Of a DNA stretch of 64,000 nt, positions 13,490-21,765 are shown piece by piece. Location of the stretch: positions 2,574,501 through 2,638,500 of the forward strand of contig NZ_VIWV01000001.1 of NCBI RefSeq assembly GCF_007829875.1, given 5' to 3'. The stretch is from Streptomyces capillispiralis. Lineage in GTDB: Bacteria; Actinomycetota; Actinomycetes; Streptomycetales; Streptomycetaceae. The position numbers were made by a program, and so were the translations under genes. Under the pieces are notes generated by a model. The model saw only the letters and a program-made list of their open reading frames with translations, was not told the origin of the DNA and ran no database searches. Numbering within the stretch: position 1 is the first letter of the stretch; each line of letters opens with the position of its first letter.

Positions 13490-15610
13490 GTGACCCGCAG
13501 CGTGTACGTGACCGGCATCGACCGCGGCGACGGCCGCCAGGTCGTCGAGCTGGGCGTCATGGAACTCCTGACCCGGCAGGTCGACCGGGTGGGCGTGTTC
13601 CGCCCCCTGGTGCACGACGGACCCGACCGCCTGTTCGAACTGCTGCGCGCCCGCTACCGGCTCACCCAGGACCCGGCGACCGTCTACGGCCTCGACTACC
13701 CGGAGGCGTCCGCGCTCCAGGCCGAGCAGGGCACGGACGAGCTGGTGTCCACCCTCGTCGACCGGTTCCACCGCGTCGCCCGCGACTACGACGTCGTCCT
13801 CGTCCTCGGCACCGACTACGCCGACACCCAGTTCCCCGACGAACTGTCCCTCAACGCCCGGCTCGCCAACGAGTTCGGCGCCTCGGTGATCCCGGTCGTC
13901 GGCGGCCGCAAGCAGACCGCCGAGTCGGTGCTCGCCGAGACCCGCAACGCCTACCGCGCCTACGACACCCTGGGCTGCGATGTGCTCGCCACCGTGGTCA
14001 ACCGGGTCGCCCGCGAGGACCGCGACGAGATCGCCGAGCGGCTGGCCACCCGGCTGCCCGTGCCCTGCTACGTCCTGCCGGACGAGCCGGCCCTGTCCGC
14101 CCCGACGGTCTCCCAGATCGCGCACACCCTCGGCGCGAAGGTGGTACTCGGCGACGACTCCGGGCTCGCCCGCGACGCCCTGGACTTCGTCTTCGGCGGG
14201 GCGATGCTGCCGAACTTCCTCGCCGCCCTGACGCCGGGCTGTCTGGTGGTCACCCCGGGCGACCGCGCCGACCTGGTCGTCGGCGCGCTGGCCTCGCACA
14301 GCGCCGGCACCCCGCCGATAGCCGGGGTGCTGCTCACCCTGGACGAGGTCCCCGCCGACCACATCCTCACCCTCGCCGCCCGCCTCGCCCCCGGCACCCC
14401 GGTGCTGTCGGTGCCCGGCACCAGCTTCCCCACCGCCGAGCAGCTCTTCTCCCTGGAGGGCAAGCTCAACGCGGCCACCCCGCGCAAGGCGGAGCGGGCG
14501 CTCGGCCTCTTCGAGCGGTACGCCGACACCGCGGAGCTGACCCAGCGGGTCTCCGCGCCCAGCAGCGACCGCGTCACCCCGATGATGTTCGAGCACAAGC
14601 TGCTGGAACAGGCCCGCTCCGACCTGCGCCGGGTCGTGCTCCCCGAGGGCGCCGAGGAGCGGGTGCTGCACGCGGCCGAGGTGCTGCTGCGCCGGGGCGT
14701 GTGCGACCTGACCCTCCTCGGCGACGTCGACCACATCCGCAAGAAGGCCGCCGACCTCGGCATCGACCTCGGCGACACCCAGCTGATCGACCCCGCGACC
14801 TCCGAGCTGCGCGACGCCTTCGCCGAGAAGTACGCCGCCCTGCGCGCCCACCGGGGCGTCACCGTGGAACTGGCCTACGACGTCGTCTCCGACGTGAACT
14901 ACTTCGGCACGCTGATGGTCCAGGAGGGCCTGGCCGACGGCATGGTGTCCGGCTCGGTGCACTCCACGGCCGCGACCATCCGGCCGGCCTTCGAGATCAT
15001 CAAGACCAAGCCGGACGCGGACATCGTCTCCTCCGTGTTCTTCATGTGCCTGGCCGACAAGGTGCTCGTCTACGGCGACTGCGCGGTCAACCCCGACCCG
15101 GACGCCGAGCAGCTGGCCGACATCGCCGTGCAGTCGGCGGTCACGGCCGCGCGGTTCGGGGTGGAGCCGCGGATCGCGATGCTGTCGTACTCGACGGGCA
15201 CGTCCGGCTCCGGCGCCGACGTCGACAAGGTGCGCGCCGCCACCGAGCTGGTGCGCGAGCGCCGGCCCGACCTGCGGATCGAGGGGCCGATCCAGTACGA
15301 CGCGGCCGTGGAGCCGTCGGTCGCGGCGACCAAGCTGCCGGACTCCGAGGTCGCCGGGCAGGCGACCGTGCTGATCTTCCCCGACCTGAACACCGGCAAC
15401 AACACCTACAAGGCCGTGCAGCGCTCGGCCGGCGCCATCGCCGTCGGCCCGGTGCTCCAGGGTCTGCGCAAGCCGGTCAACGACCTGTCCCGGGGCGCCC
15501 TGGTCCAGGACATCGTCAACACCGTCGCCATCACGGCGATCCAGGCCCAGTCCCCGGCCGAGTCCCCGGCCCCCTCCCCGGCCCCGAGCGAGAAGGCAGC
15601 CGCCCAGTGA
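13490..15610 (+). CDS. pta: Phosphate acetyltransferase
   Basis: The enzyme interconverts acetyl-CoA plus phosphate with acetyl phosphate plus CoA. The 706 residues have the long bacterial layout. An N-terminal dethiobiotin-synthase-like P-loop-fold domain covers about 1-200, a regulatory DRTGG-type domain about 215-325, and the catalytic PTA domain about 375-690, with YSTGTSGSG and FPDLNTGN visible. A low-complexity Ser/Pro/Ala tail ends the protein. GTG at 13490 is preceded by ACGGAGAG, and MTRSVYVTGID matches the family start; the frame is open further upstream but without a ribosome site. The stop overlaps the ackA start by 4 nt, so the two are translationally coupled. Confidence 0.96.
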   Translation: MTRSVYVTGIDRGDGRQVVELGVMELLTRQVDRVGVFRPLVHDGPDRLFELLRARYRLTQDPATVYGLDYPEASALQAEQGTDELVSTLVDRFHRVARDYDVVLVLGTDYADTQFPDELSLNARLANEFGASVIPVVGGRKQTAESVLAETRNAYRAYDTLGCDVLATVVNRVAREDRDEIAERLATRLPVPCYVLPDEPALSAPTVSQIAHTLGAKVVLGDDSGLARDALDFVFGGAMLPNFLAALTPGCLVVTPGDRADLVVGALASHSAGTPPIAGVLLTLDEVPADHILTLAARLAPGTPVLSVPGTSFPTAEQLFSLEGKLNAATPRKAERALGLFERYADTAELTQRVSAPSSDRVTPMMFEHKLLEQARSDLRRVVLPEGAEERVLHAAEVLLRRGVCDLTLLGDVDHIRKKAADLGIDLGDTQLIDPATSELRDAFAEKYAALRAHRGVTVELAYDVVSDVNYFGTLMVQEGLADGMVSGSVHSTAATIRPAFEIIKTKPDADIVSSVFFMCLADKVLVYGDCAVNPDPDAEQLADIAVQSAVTAARFGVEPRIAMLSYSTGTSGSGADVDKVRAATELVRERRPDLRIEGPIQYDAAVEPSVAATKLPDSEVAGQATVLIFPDLNTGNNTYKAVQRSAGAIAVGPVLQGLRKPVNDLSRGALVQDIVNTVAITAIQAQSPAESPAPSPAPSEKAAAQ

Positions 15611-16818
15611 GCCCGTCCCGTGTCCTCGTCCTCAACTCCGGCTCCTCGTCGGTGAAGTACCAGCTGCTGGACATGGACGACGGCAGCCGGCTGGCCTCCG
15701 GGCTGGTCGAGCGGATCGGCGAGCGGACCTCCCTGGTGCGGCACACCCCGCTCGCCGCAGGCGGGGAGGGCCGGGAGCGGACCGGGCCGGTCGCCGACCA
15801 CGACGCCGCGCTGAAGGCGATGGCCGGGGAACTGGCCGCCGACGGGCTGGGCCTGGACTCCCCCGAGCTGGCCGCGATCGGCCACCGGGTGGTGCACGGC
15901 GGCAAGCACTTCACCGAGCCGACGGTGATCGACGACCGGGTCCTCGCCGAGATCGAGCGGTTGATCCCGGTGGCGCCGCTGCACAACCCGGCCAACCTCA
16001 CCGGCATCCGCACCGCCATGGCGCTGCGCCCCGACCTGCCGCAGGTGGCCGTCTTCGACACCGCCTTCCACACCACGATGCCGGAGTCCGCGGCCCGTTA
16101 CGCGATCGACGTGAGGACCGCCGACGAGCACCGCATCCGCCGCTACGGCTTCCACGGCACCTCGCACGCGTACGTCTCGCGGGCCACCGCGGAGCTGCTG
16201 GGGAAGGCGCCCGAGGAGGTGAACGTGATCGTGCTGCACCTGGGCAACGGGGCGTCCGCCTCGGCCGTACGGGGTGGCCGTTGCGTGGACACCTCCATGG
16301 GGCTCACACCCTTGGAGGGGCTGGTGATGGGTACGCGGTCGGGAGACATGGACCCGGCCGTCATCTTCCATTTGATGCGTGTTGGCGGAATGTCCGCCGA
16401 CGAGATCGACACTCTTCTCAACAAGAAGAGCGGTCTGGTCGGACTCTGCGGTGACAACGACATGCGGGAGATCCGGCGCCGGATCGACGAGGGCGACGAA
16501 GAGGCGAAGCTGGCGTTCGACATCTACATTCACCGTCTGAAGAAGTACATCGGTGCCTATTACGCTGTTCTCGGGCGGGTGGACGCGGTGGCCTTCACGG
16601 CCGGGGTGGGCGAGAACGCCGCCCCGGTGCGGGAGGCGGCCGTGGCGGGCCTGGAAGGGCTGGGCCTGGCGGTGGACGGCGGGCGCAACGCCGTGCGCGG
16701 CGGCGGGCCCCGGCTGATCTCGCCCGAGGGCGCGCGGGTCGCGGTCGCGGTGGTGCCGACGGACGAGGAAAGGGAGATCGCACAGCAGACATACGCACTG
16801 GTGGGAAAGCACAACTGA
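15607..16818 (+). CDS. ackA: Acetate kinase
   Basis: The enzyme transfers phosphate between acetyl phosphate/ADP and acetate/ATP, completing the acetate pathway with Pta. The 403 residues match the family length. They show the N-terminal phosphate loop VLNSGSSSVKYQL, the RYGFHGTSHAYVS motif and the LGNGAS nucleotide-binding motif. GTG at 15607 overlaps the pta stop (GTGA). The final codons run to 16818, leaving 83 bp before pyk. Confidence 0.97.
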   Translation: MSPSRVLVLNSGSSSVKYQLLDMDDGSRLASGLVERIGERTSLVRHTPLAAGGEGRERTGPVADHDAALKAMAGELAADGLGLDSPELAAIGHRVVHGGKHFTEPTVIDDRVLAEIERLIPVAPLHNPANLTGIRTAMALRPDLPQVAVFDTAFHTTMPESAARYAIDVRTADEHRIRRYGFHGTSHAYVSRATAELLGKAPEEVNVIVLHLGNGASASAVRGGRCVDTSMGLTPLEGLVMGTRSGDMDPAVIFHLMRVGGMSADEIDTLLNKKSGLVGLCGDNDMREIRRRIDEGDEEAKLAFDIYIHRLKKYIGAYYAVLGRVDAVAFTAGVGENAAPVREAAVAGLEGLGLAVDGGRNAVRGGGPRLISPEGARVAVAVVPTDEEREIAQQTYALVGKHN

Positions 16819-16850
16819 GAACAACTGAGCAGGGACTTTCTCATTTGTAC

Positions 16851-16895
16851 ATTCCGCCAGACGGAATATTCCGTAGCGAAACAAACCGATAGGAT
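16851..16895 (+). promoter_or_regulatory. pyk promoter with overlapping ATTCCG/CGGAAT palindromes
   Basis: ATTCCG (16851-16856), CGGAAT (16862-16867) and ATTCCGT (16868-16874) form two overlapping inverted repeats. One of them, 16861-16874, is a perfect 14-bp palindrome. A TAGGAT -10 hexamer at 16890-16895 ends 6 nt before the pyk ATG. No Shine-Dalgarno sequence is present, so the transcript probably begins at the start codon. The palindromes lie in the -35 region, where a regulator would act. Confidence 0.55.
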
Positions 16896-16901
16896 CGCCC
16901 C

Positions 16902-18329
16902 ATGCGCCGTTCGAAAATCGTCTGTACTCTCGGCCCCGCGGTCGACTCCCACGAGCAGCTCGTCGCTCTGATCGAAGCCGGCATGAACGTGGCCCGCTTC
17001 AACTTCAGCCACGGCTCGCACGCCGAGCACCAGGGCCGGTACGACCGGGTCCGTGCCGCCGCCAAGGAGACGGGCCGGGCCATCGGTGTCCTCGCCGACC
17101 TCCAGGGCCCGAAGATCCGCCTGGAGACCTTCGCCGAAGGCCCCGTCGAGCTGGTGCGCGGTGACGAGTTCACCATCACCACCGAGGACGTCCCGGGCGA
17201 CCGGACGATCTGCGGGACGACCTACAAGGGCCTGCCCGGCGACGTGTCCAAGGGCGACCAGATCCTGATCAACGACGGCAACGTCGAGCTGAAGGTCACC
17301 GAGGTCGACGGCTCCCGGGTGCGGACGATCGTCATCGAGGGCGGTGTCATCTCCGACCACAAGGGCATCAACCTGCCCGGCACGGCGGTGAACGTCCCCG
17401 CGCTGTCCGAGAAGGACGTCGAGGACCTGCGCTTCGCCCTCCGGATGGGCTGCGACCTGGTCGCCCTGTCCTTCGTCCGGGACGCCAAGGACGTCGCCGA
17501 CGTGCACCGCGTGATGGACGAGGAGGGCCGCCGGGTCCCCGTCATCGCCAAGGTGGAGAAGCCGCAGGCGGTGGAGAACATGGAGGACGTCGTGGCGGCG
17601 TTCGACGCCGTCATGGTCGCCCGCGGCGACCTGGCCGTCGAGTACCCGCTCGAGAAGGTCCCCATGGTGCAGAAGCGCCTGATCGAGCTGTGCCGGCGCA
17701 ACGCCAAGCCGGTGATCGTGGCGACCCAGATGATGGAGTCGATGATCACCAACTCCCGTCCGACCCGCGCCGAGGCCTCCGACGTGGCCAACGCGATCCT
17801 GGACGGCGCCGACGCGGTCATGCTGTCGGCCGAGTCCAGTGTGGGCGCGTACCCGATCGAGACGGTGCGGACGATGTCGAAGATCGTCCAGGCGGCCGAG
17901 CAGGAGCTGCTCTCCAAGGGCCTGCAGCCGCTGGTGCCCGGCAAGAAGCCGCGCACGCAGGGCGGTTCGGTGGCCCGCGCGGCCTGCGAGATCGCCGACT
18001 TCCTCGGTGGCAAGGGCCTGGTGGCCTTCACCCAGTCCGGCGACACCGCCCGCCGGCTGTGCCGCTACCGGGCGGCCCAGCCGATCCTGGCGTTCACCAC
18101 GGACGAGTCCACCCGCAACCAGCTGGCGCTCAGCTGGGGCGTCGAGCCGCACGTCGTGCCGTTCGTGAACAGCACCGACGAGATGGTCGACCTGGTCGAG
18201 CAGGAGCTGGTCCGGCTGAGCCGGTTCAGCGAGGGCGACATCGTGGTGATCACCGCCGGTTCGCCGCCCGGTGTCCCCGGCACCACCAACATGGTCCGCG
18301 TCCACCACCTGGGCGGCCCGACCAGCTGA
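16902..18329 (+). CDS. pyk: Pyruvate kinase
   Basis: The enzyme converts phosphoenolpyruvate and ADP to pyruvate and ATP. The 475 residues are complete: the N-terminal MRRSKIVCTLGPA with substrate loop NVARFNFSHGSH, the catalytic lysine region VIAKVEKPQAVENM, the metal-binding VARGDLAVE, and the signature region with ATQMMESM and RAEASDVANAILDG. The C-terminal allosteric domain is intact. By position it corresponds to S. coelicolor SCO5423 (pyk2, from memory). It appears leaderless, and a strong bidirectional terminator follows. Confidence 0.97.
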   Translation: MRRSKIVCTLGPAVDSHEQLVALIEAGMNVARFNFSHGSHAEHQGRYDRVRAAAKETGRAIGVLADLQGPKIRLETFAEGPVELVRGDEFTITTEDVPGDRTICGTTYKGLPGDVSKGDQILINDGNVELKVTEVDGSRVRTIVIEGGVISDHKGINLPGTAVNVPALSEKDVEDLRFALRMGCDLVALSFVRDAKDVADVHRVMDEEGRRVPVIAKVEKPQAVENMEDVVAAFDAVMVARGDLAVEYPLEKVPMVQKRLIELCRRNAKPVIVATQMMESMITNSRPTRAEASDVANAILDGADAVMLSAESSVGAYPIETVRTMSKIVQAAEQELLSKGLQPLVPGKKPRTQGGSVARAACEIADFLGGKGLVAFTQSGDTARRLCRYRAAQPILAFTTDESTRNQLALSWGVEPHVVPFVNSTDEMVDLVEQELVRLSRFSEGDIVVITAGSPPGVPGTTNMVRVHHLGGPTS

Positions 18330-18345
18330 CCCGGCCCGGTACGCC

Positions 18346-18383
18346 GCCGAGGGCGCTCCCTGCGGACAGGGGGCGCCCTCGGC
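18346..18383. terminator. Bidirectional terminator between pyk and the convergent envelope operon
   Basis: A perfect 11-bp stem (GCCGAGGGCGC at 18346-18356 with its complement at 18373-18383) encloses a loop that itself pairs CCCTG with CAGGG. It sits between two convergent stop codons. Confidence 0.8.
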
Positions 18384-18418
18384 GTCTGTGCGGCTCCCGG
18401 AAGGGTCCTGAGGGGGTC

Positions 18419-19702
18419 TCAGCCGGTGACGTACTGCTGGAGACCGGGGATGTGCAGGGTCCCGCCGAACTGCCCGGCCTGCTGCACCGTCACGTCGGTG
18501 AAGTAGATCAGCGGGATGTTCAGCGGCGGCGGATGCTCCGGGTCGAACGTGACCGGTATCAGCCCGAGCAGCTTGCCGGAGATCTTCTCGGTGTACATCA
18601 CGGTGTCGCCGTCGCGGATCGTGGACATCGATCCCTCGGCGGCCTGCACGTGGTGCGTCTTGCCGGACTGCCTGTCCTTGACCGTCTGGTGCAGGTCGCC
18701 GATGTCGGTGCCGTCGGAGACGACGTACTTCAGCACCCTCTTGGTGGCTCCGCTCGCCGTGCGCACCTCGACGATGCCCTGGTAGTCGGCGCCCTTGAGC
18801 GTCAGCGAGCTGGCGTTCAGGAACCAGGGGTCGTCGGGCAGCAGGATCCTGTTGTCGACCCCGCCCTCGGCGTCGGTGGCGACCGGGCAGTCCTCGGGGT
18901 CGGCCGTGGACGTCCCGGAGGGGCTCGGCGAGGCGGTCGCGCCGGGGGCTTCGGTGGCCTCCTCCGTGACCTCCTCGACCGTCTCCCCGGTGTCCCCGGC
19001 CGCCTCGGACGCCTTGTCGCCGGTGTCCTTCACGGTGTCCTCGACCGTGTCGGTGACCTTCTCGGTGGTCTCCTCGACGGCGTCGGCCGCGTCCTCGCCC
19101 GTCTCCTCGCCGGCGGAGGCGGAGGCGGACGGGGTGGGGCTCGCCGCGGTCTCCTTCTCCCCCGGGGTGAGGACGTCCTGGAGGGCGTCCCCCACGTCCT
19201 CCAGGAGGTCGCGGTCCGTCTCCGACGGCTGCGGCTCGGGTTCGGGATCGGCCTGCTCGTCGGACTCCTGGCCGCCGCCGGTCGCGGACGGCGTGGGCGC
19301 CGGCTCGTCCTCGTCGTCGGAACCTGAATCCGACGAAGGGGGCGTGCCCTGGCCCGCACCGGGGGAGGCGGAGGTGCCGGGCTCGGGGCTCGCGTCCTCC
19401 TCCGGGGAGGCGCTGCCGCTCGCCGTGGCGGACGGCGTGGGCGACGCGGTGGCGTCGTCCTTGTCGGCGCCCTCGACGATCTCCAGGCAGGCCTGGTACT
19501 CGTCGGCGGTCAGGCTGTTGGCCGGCGGCGCCCCGTCGTTGCCGTCGGCGAGGGCCAGCGTCGGCGTGAAGCCCATGCCCATGAGGACGGCCGTGGGCAT
19601 CGCCGCCAGGGCGATCGCCTTGCCGCTCGGTACGTGGAATCTGGTGAACAGCGGCTTCTTGGGGGCCGCGTGACGCGGCCCGCGCACCTCGTCAGCCGAC
19701 AC
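18419..19702 (-). CDS. Membrane-anchored Pro/Ser/Thr- and acid-rich protein of unknown function
   Basis: From GTG 19702 the product has 427 residues. A basic N-terminus leads to one hydrophobic segment (about 25-48), then about 240 residues of Ser/Pro/Thr/Glu/Asp-rich low-complexity sequence. A compact C-terminal domain of about 140 residues follows (ILLPDDPWFLNASSLTLKG to the end). This looks like a wall-spanning stalk with a globular tip outside the membrane; the function is not known to me. The start overlaps the DUF6114 gene by 11 nt. An alternative GTG at 19747 also has a purine-rich ribosome site and cannot be excluded. It is the last gene of a leftward DUF6230-DUF6114 operon. Confidence 0.8.
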   Translation of the reverse strand: MSADEVRGPRHAAPKKPLFTRFHVPSGKAIALAAMPTAVLMGMGFTPTLALADGNDGAPPANSLTADEYQACLEIVEGADKDDATASPTPSATASGSASPEEDASPEPGTSASPGAGQGTPPSSDSGSDDEDEPAPTPSATGGGQESDEQADPEPEPQPSETDRDLLEDVGDALQDVLTPGEKETAASPTPSASASAGEETGEDAADAVEETTEKVTDTVEDTVKDTGDKASEAAGDTGETVEEVTEEATEAPGATASPSPSGTSTADPEDCPVATDAEGGVDNRILLPDDPWFLNASSLTLKGADYQGIVEVRTASGATKRVLKYVVSDGTDIGDLHQTVKDRQSGKTHHVQAAEGSMSTIRDGDTVMYTEKISGKLLGLIPVTFDPEHPPPLNIPLIYFTDVTVQQAGQFGGTLHIPGLQQYVTG

Positions 19703-20276
19703 GGTGCCCCCCGTCGCGCGCTGCGGCCCGGACACCGTCCGTCTCACCGTCTTCCCCCTTCTCGTAGGGGGCGGCCGGGAAGTACGGCCCCGCGGCGGGG
19801 TCTTCGGGTATGCCGCCCGGGGCCGCCTGCCCGGCGGGCGCGTCGGAACCGTGGTGGTCACCCGTCGCCCCGGACGACGGCTTGCCCGGCACCCAGGAGA
19901 GGGCGAGCGCGCCGCCGACCAGCGCCAGCAGGAAACCGATCAGGAATCCGCCGATGTTGGAGACCACGAGGGACACCAGGGCCAGCAGGATCGCCGCGAC
20001 ACCGGCGAAGACCCGGGTGGCCGACTGGAACCACATCGTCAGGCCCAGCGTGACCAGCAGCACGCCGATGATCAGTGATCCCGCGCCGGCGGTCGTCGCC
20101 ATGGCGAGCGACATGTGGCCCAGCTTGAGCGTGGCGTAGGGGAAGTACGCGATGGGTATTCCGCCCAGCACGGTGAACAGGCCGGCCCAGAACGGCCGGG
20201 TGCCCCGCCAGTCGCGGAATCGCAGACGCAACCGGGCGAAGGTCCCGGCGCTCTCGCCCGGAGTCTCGGCACTCAT
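19692..20276 (-). CDS. DUF6114-type multi-pass membrane protein
   Basis: This 194-residue protein has about four hydrophobic segments between residues 27 and 125, such as FWAGLFTVLGGIPIAYF, ATTAGAGSLIIGVLLVTLGL and IGFLLALVGGALALSW. A hydrophilic, probably cytoplasmic tail follows. I recognise it as the membrane protein that usually accompanies DUF6230 proteins in Streptomyces; no activity is known. ATG at 20276 has GGGAGC 7 nt upstream. It lies in the middle of the three-gene set and overlaps the next gene. Confidence 0.85.
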   Translation of the reverse strand: MSAETPGESAGTFARLRLRFRDWRGTRPFWAGLFTVLGGIPIAYFPYATLKLGHMSLAMATTAGAGSLIIGVLLVTLGLTMWFQSATRVFAGVAAILLALVSLVVSNIGGFLIGFLLALVGGALALSWVPGKPSSGATGDHHGSDAPAGQAAPGGIPEDPAAGPYFPAAPYEKGEDGETDGVRAAARDGGHRVG

Positions 20277-20418
20277 GGAAAAAGCTCCCTGGGTCCGGTG
20301 GAAGTACGTACCGGCTCGGCCGTTGGCGTGGAGAAGCCGGAAGTCTGAGTCTGTGGGGGTGGCCCGGCACGCGGACCGCCGGGACGGCGGGGCGGGAAAG
20401 CGATGGCTTCCCCGCCCC

Positions 20419-20443
20419 CCCGGGGCAGCTCAGCTGCCCCGGG
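20419..20443 (-). terminator. Strong hairpin between the DUF6230 and DUF6114 genes
   Basis: CCCGGGGCAGCT and its exact complement flank a single central base, giving a very stable stem in the 188-bp gap 22 bp past the DUF6230 stop. It could partly terminate or stabilise the mRNA and so raise DUF6230 output relative to the distal genes. Confidence 0.55.
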
Positions 20444-20464
20444 ACGCCCCGGTGACAAAGGCCG

Positions 20465-21109
20465 TCAGTAGCACTCCATCTCGGAGTCCGTACCGAGACG
20501 CATCGACAGGCCGTTCAGCGTGAACGTGCCGGCCGTGGTCGCCCACGCCGTCTGCTCGACGCCGTAGAGGTCGGCCGTCTGCGCCTGCTGGGCGAAGCCG
20601 CCCGGCAGCACGCTCTCGCCCTCCTTGACGGCGGGACCGCGGGTCTTGTCCTGAACCGCGACACCGATGTCGATGTTCGTGAACTTCGCGTCGGCCTTGA
20701 GCTGGGCGACGTCGATGTACAGGTTCTCGGCCGTGACCGGCTTCTTCGGGTCGTTGCCCGCTTCGAGGCGGAGGTAGACGGTCTTCCCTATGAGAGGGAT
20801 CTTCGTCGCCACCGACTGGCACATCTTGTCGATCCGCGCCGTCTCGAAGGACGAGATGGCGACCGGGACCGGCGTCTTCTCCTTGCCCTCGGTCGACTTG
20901 TAAACGGTGTCGATACCGCCGTACTGGGCGAAACCCACACCGTGCAGATGACCTGCCGTCACCTTGAACTGCTGGCCGGAGACGCTGAACGAGGCCGCGA
21001 GCGCACCCTGCGCCAGACCGACACCCACCGCCGCCGTGGCGAGCACGCTGGGCACCATGACCACAGCGAACCGCTTCCATCTGGTCCCGCCACGCACCTG
21101 GGACTCCAT
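20465..21109 (-). CDS. DUF6230 secreted or membrane-anchored protein
   Basis: This 214-residue protein begins with basic residues, then a signal or anchor segment (FAVVMVPSVLATAAVGVGLAQGALA, about 14-38). The remaining 175 residues are predicted beta-rich and extracellular, with two Cys (in KMCQSV and the terminal ECY) that could pair. I recognise the DUF6230 family; its activity is unknown. ATG at 21109 follows GGAGG with 4-nt spacing, far better than the upstream ATG at 21133. The gene heads a leftward operon, and a 656-bp leader region with two TTACT/AGTAA palindromes lies upstream. Confidence 0.88.
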   Translation of the reverse strand: MESQVRGGTRWKRFAVVMVPSVLATAAVGVGLAQGALAASFSVSGQQFKVTAGHLHGVGFAQYGGIDTVYKSTEGKEKTPVPVAISSFETARIDKMCQSVATKIPLIGKTVYLRLEAGNDPKKPVTAENLYIDVAQLKADAKFTNIDIGVAVQDKTRGPAVKEGESVLPGGFAQQAQTADLYGVEQTAWATTAGTFTLNGLSMRLGTDSEMECY

Positions 21110-21487
21110 ATTTCCTCCTTCTCGGACGTACATCTCCTGTCCCGACTCGCCGCCGTACCGGCGGCCGCAGGCGGGCAGGGATGGGAGAAGTGCTACGTCC
21201 TCGGAAAGGAGAGCGCCCGCGCTCGGCGGCGCTTGCGACGCACCCGATCACCGGCGATCACCCCCGAGCGACAACCACTGGTCGCGCCTGACACGCATCA
21301 CGCACAACCCTGCTGGACAGGCTTCGCCGGGTGGGCGAAGACCCCCCTGTCCAAGAACCGGCGCCGCTTGCCGCCGGTTCTGCTCGGTGGGGACCCAGGA
21401 GTTCCCGCGGCCCGACCGGCTGTCGGGGAACGGGAATGGACCGAGCGTCGCCGATCGTGGTGCATTCTCGCCGCACGCACAAGGGGG

Positions 21488-21509
21488 TTCGTTACTCGCT
21501 AGTAACGAA
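21488..21509. promoter_or_regulatory. 22-bp operator-like palindrome
   Basis: Perfect 9-bp arms TTCGTTACT (21488-21496) and AGTAACGAA (21501-21509) surround a 4-nt centre. The length and dyad are typical of TetR-type operators. It lies about 380 bp upstream of the DUF6230 start. Confidence 0.6.
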
Positions 21510-21621
21510 GGGATAACCGAACAACGACCCGCCGGTCCCACCCGGCGACGCTGGGTGCACCGCGAGGGGCGTACAAAACCATGGATCGCCGGACAGAATC
21601 CGACAGACCGGCGATGGCGAC

Positions 21622-21634
21622 TTACTCGCAGTAA
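21622..21634. promoter_or_regulatory. Second TTACT/AGTAA palindrome
   Basis: TTACT and AGTAA flank CGC, the same half-sites as the palindrome 120 bp away but with a 3-nt instead of a 4-nt centre. The repetition in one control region makes chance less likely. Confidence 0.45.
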
Positions 21635-21636
21635 CA

Positions 21637-21674
21637 GCGGCCGCGATTACCAAGTTTTGGCAAAGCGCGGCCGC
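21637..21674. terminator. Long GC stem with an inner CCAA/TTGG palindrome
   Basis: Arms GCGGCCGCG (21637-21645) and its exact complement (21666-21674) enclose a 20-nt loop containing CCAAGTTTTGG. It could end transcripts coming from the thioredoxin gene or be a structured leader element. Confidence 0.4.
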
Positions 21675-21703
21675 ACCGGCCTCTCGGGGCCGACCCGGCA
21701 CCT

Positions 21704-21741
21704 CGGGCCCCAGGGGCCCGGCCGGCCGATGAACCGGCCGG
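21704..21741 (-). terminator. Double hairpin downstream of the thioredoxin gene
   Basis: CCGGCCG/CGGCCGG with a 6-nt loop (21722-21741) and CGGGCCCC/GGGGCCCG (21704-21720) lie in tandem, 25-60 bp past the stop codon. Confidence 0.6.
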
Positions 21742-21765
21742 AACCGGGCATCACTCCCGGACCAC

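Larger units (their letters stand above)
21110..21765. other. 656-bp control region with palindromes upstream of the DUF6230 operon
   Basis: No gene is visible in this gap. It holds, from right to left, terminator-like hairpins after the thioredoxin gene, a long GC stem, and two TTACT/AGTAA palindromes listed separately. Its lower GC around 21480-21660 fits a promoter region for the leftward DUF6230 operon. Confidence 0.7.
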
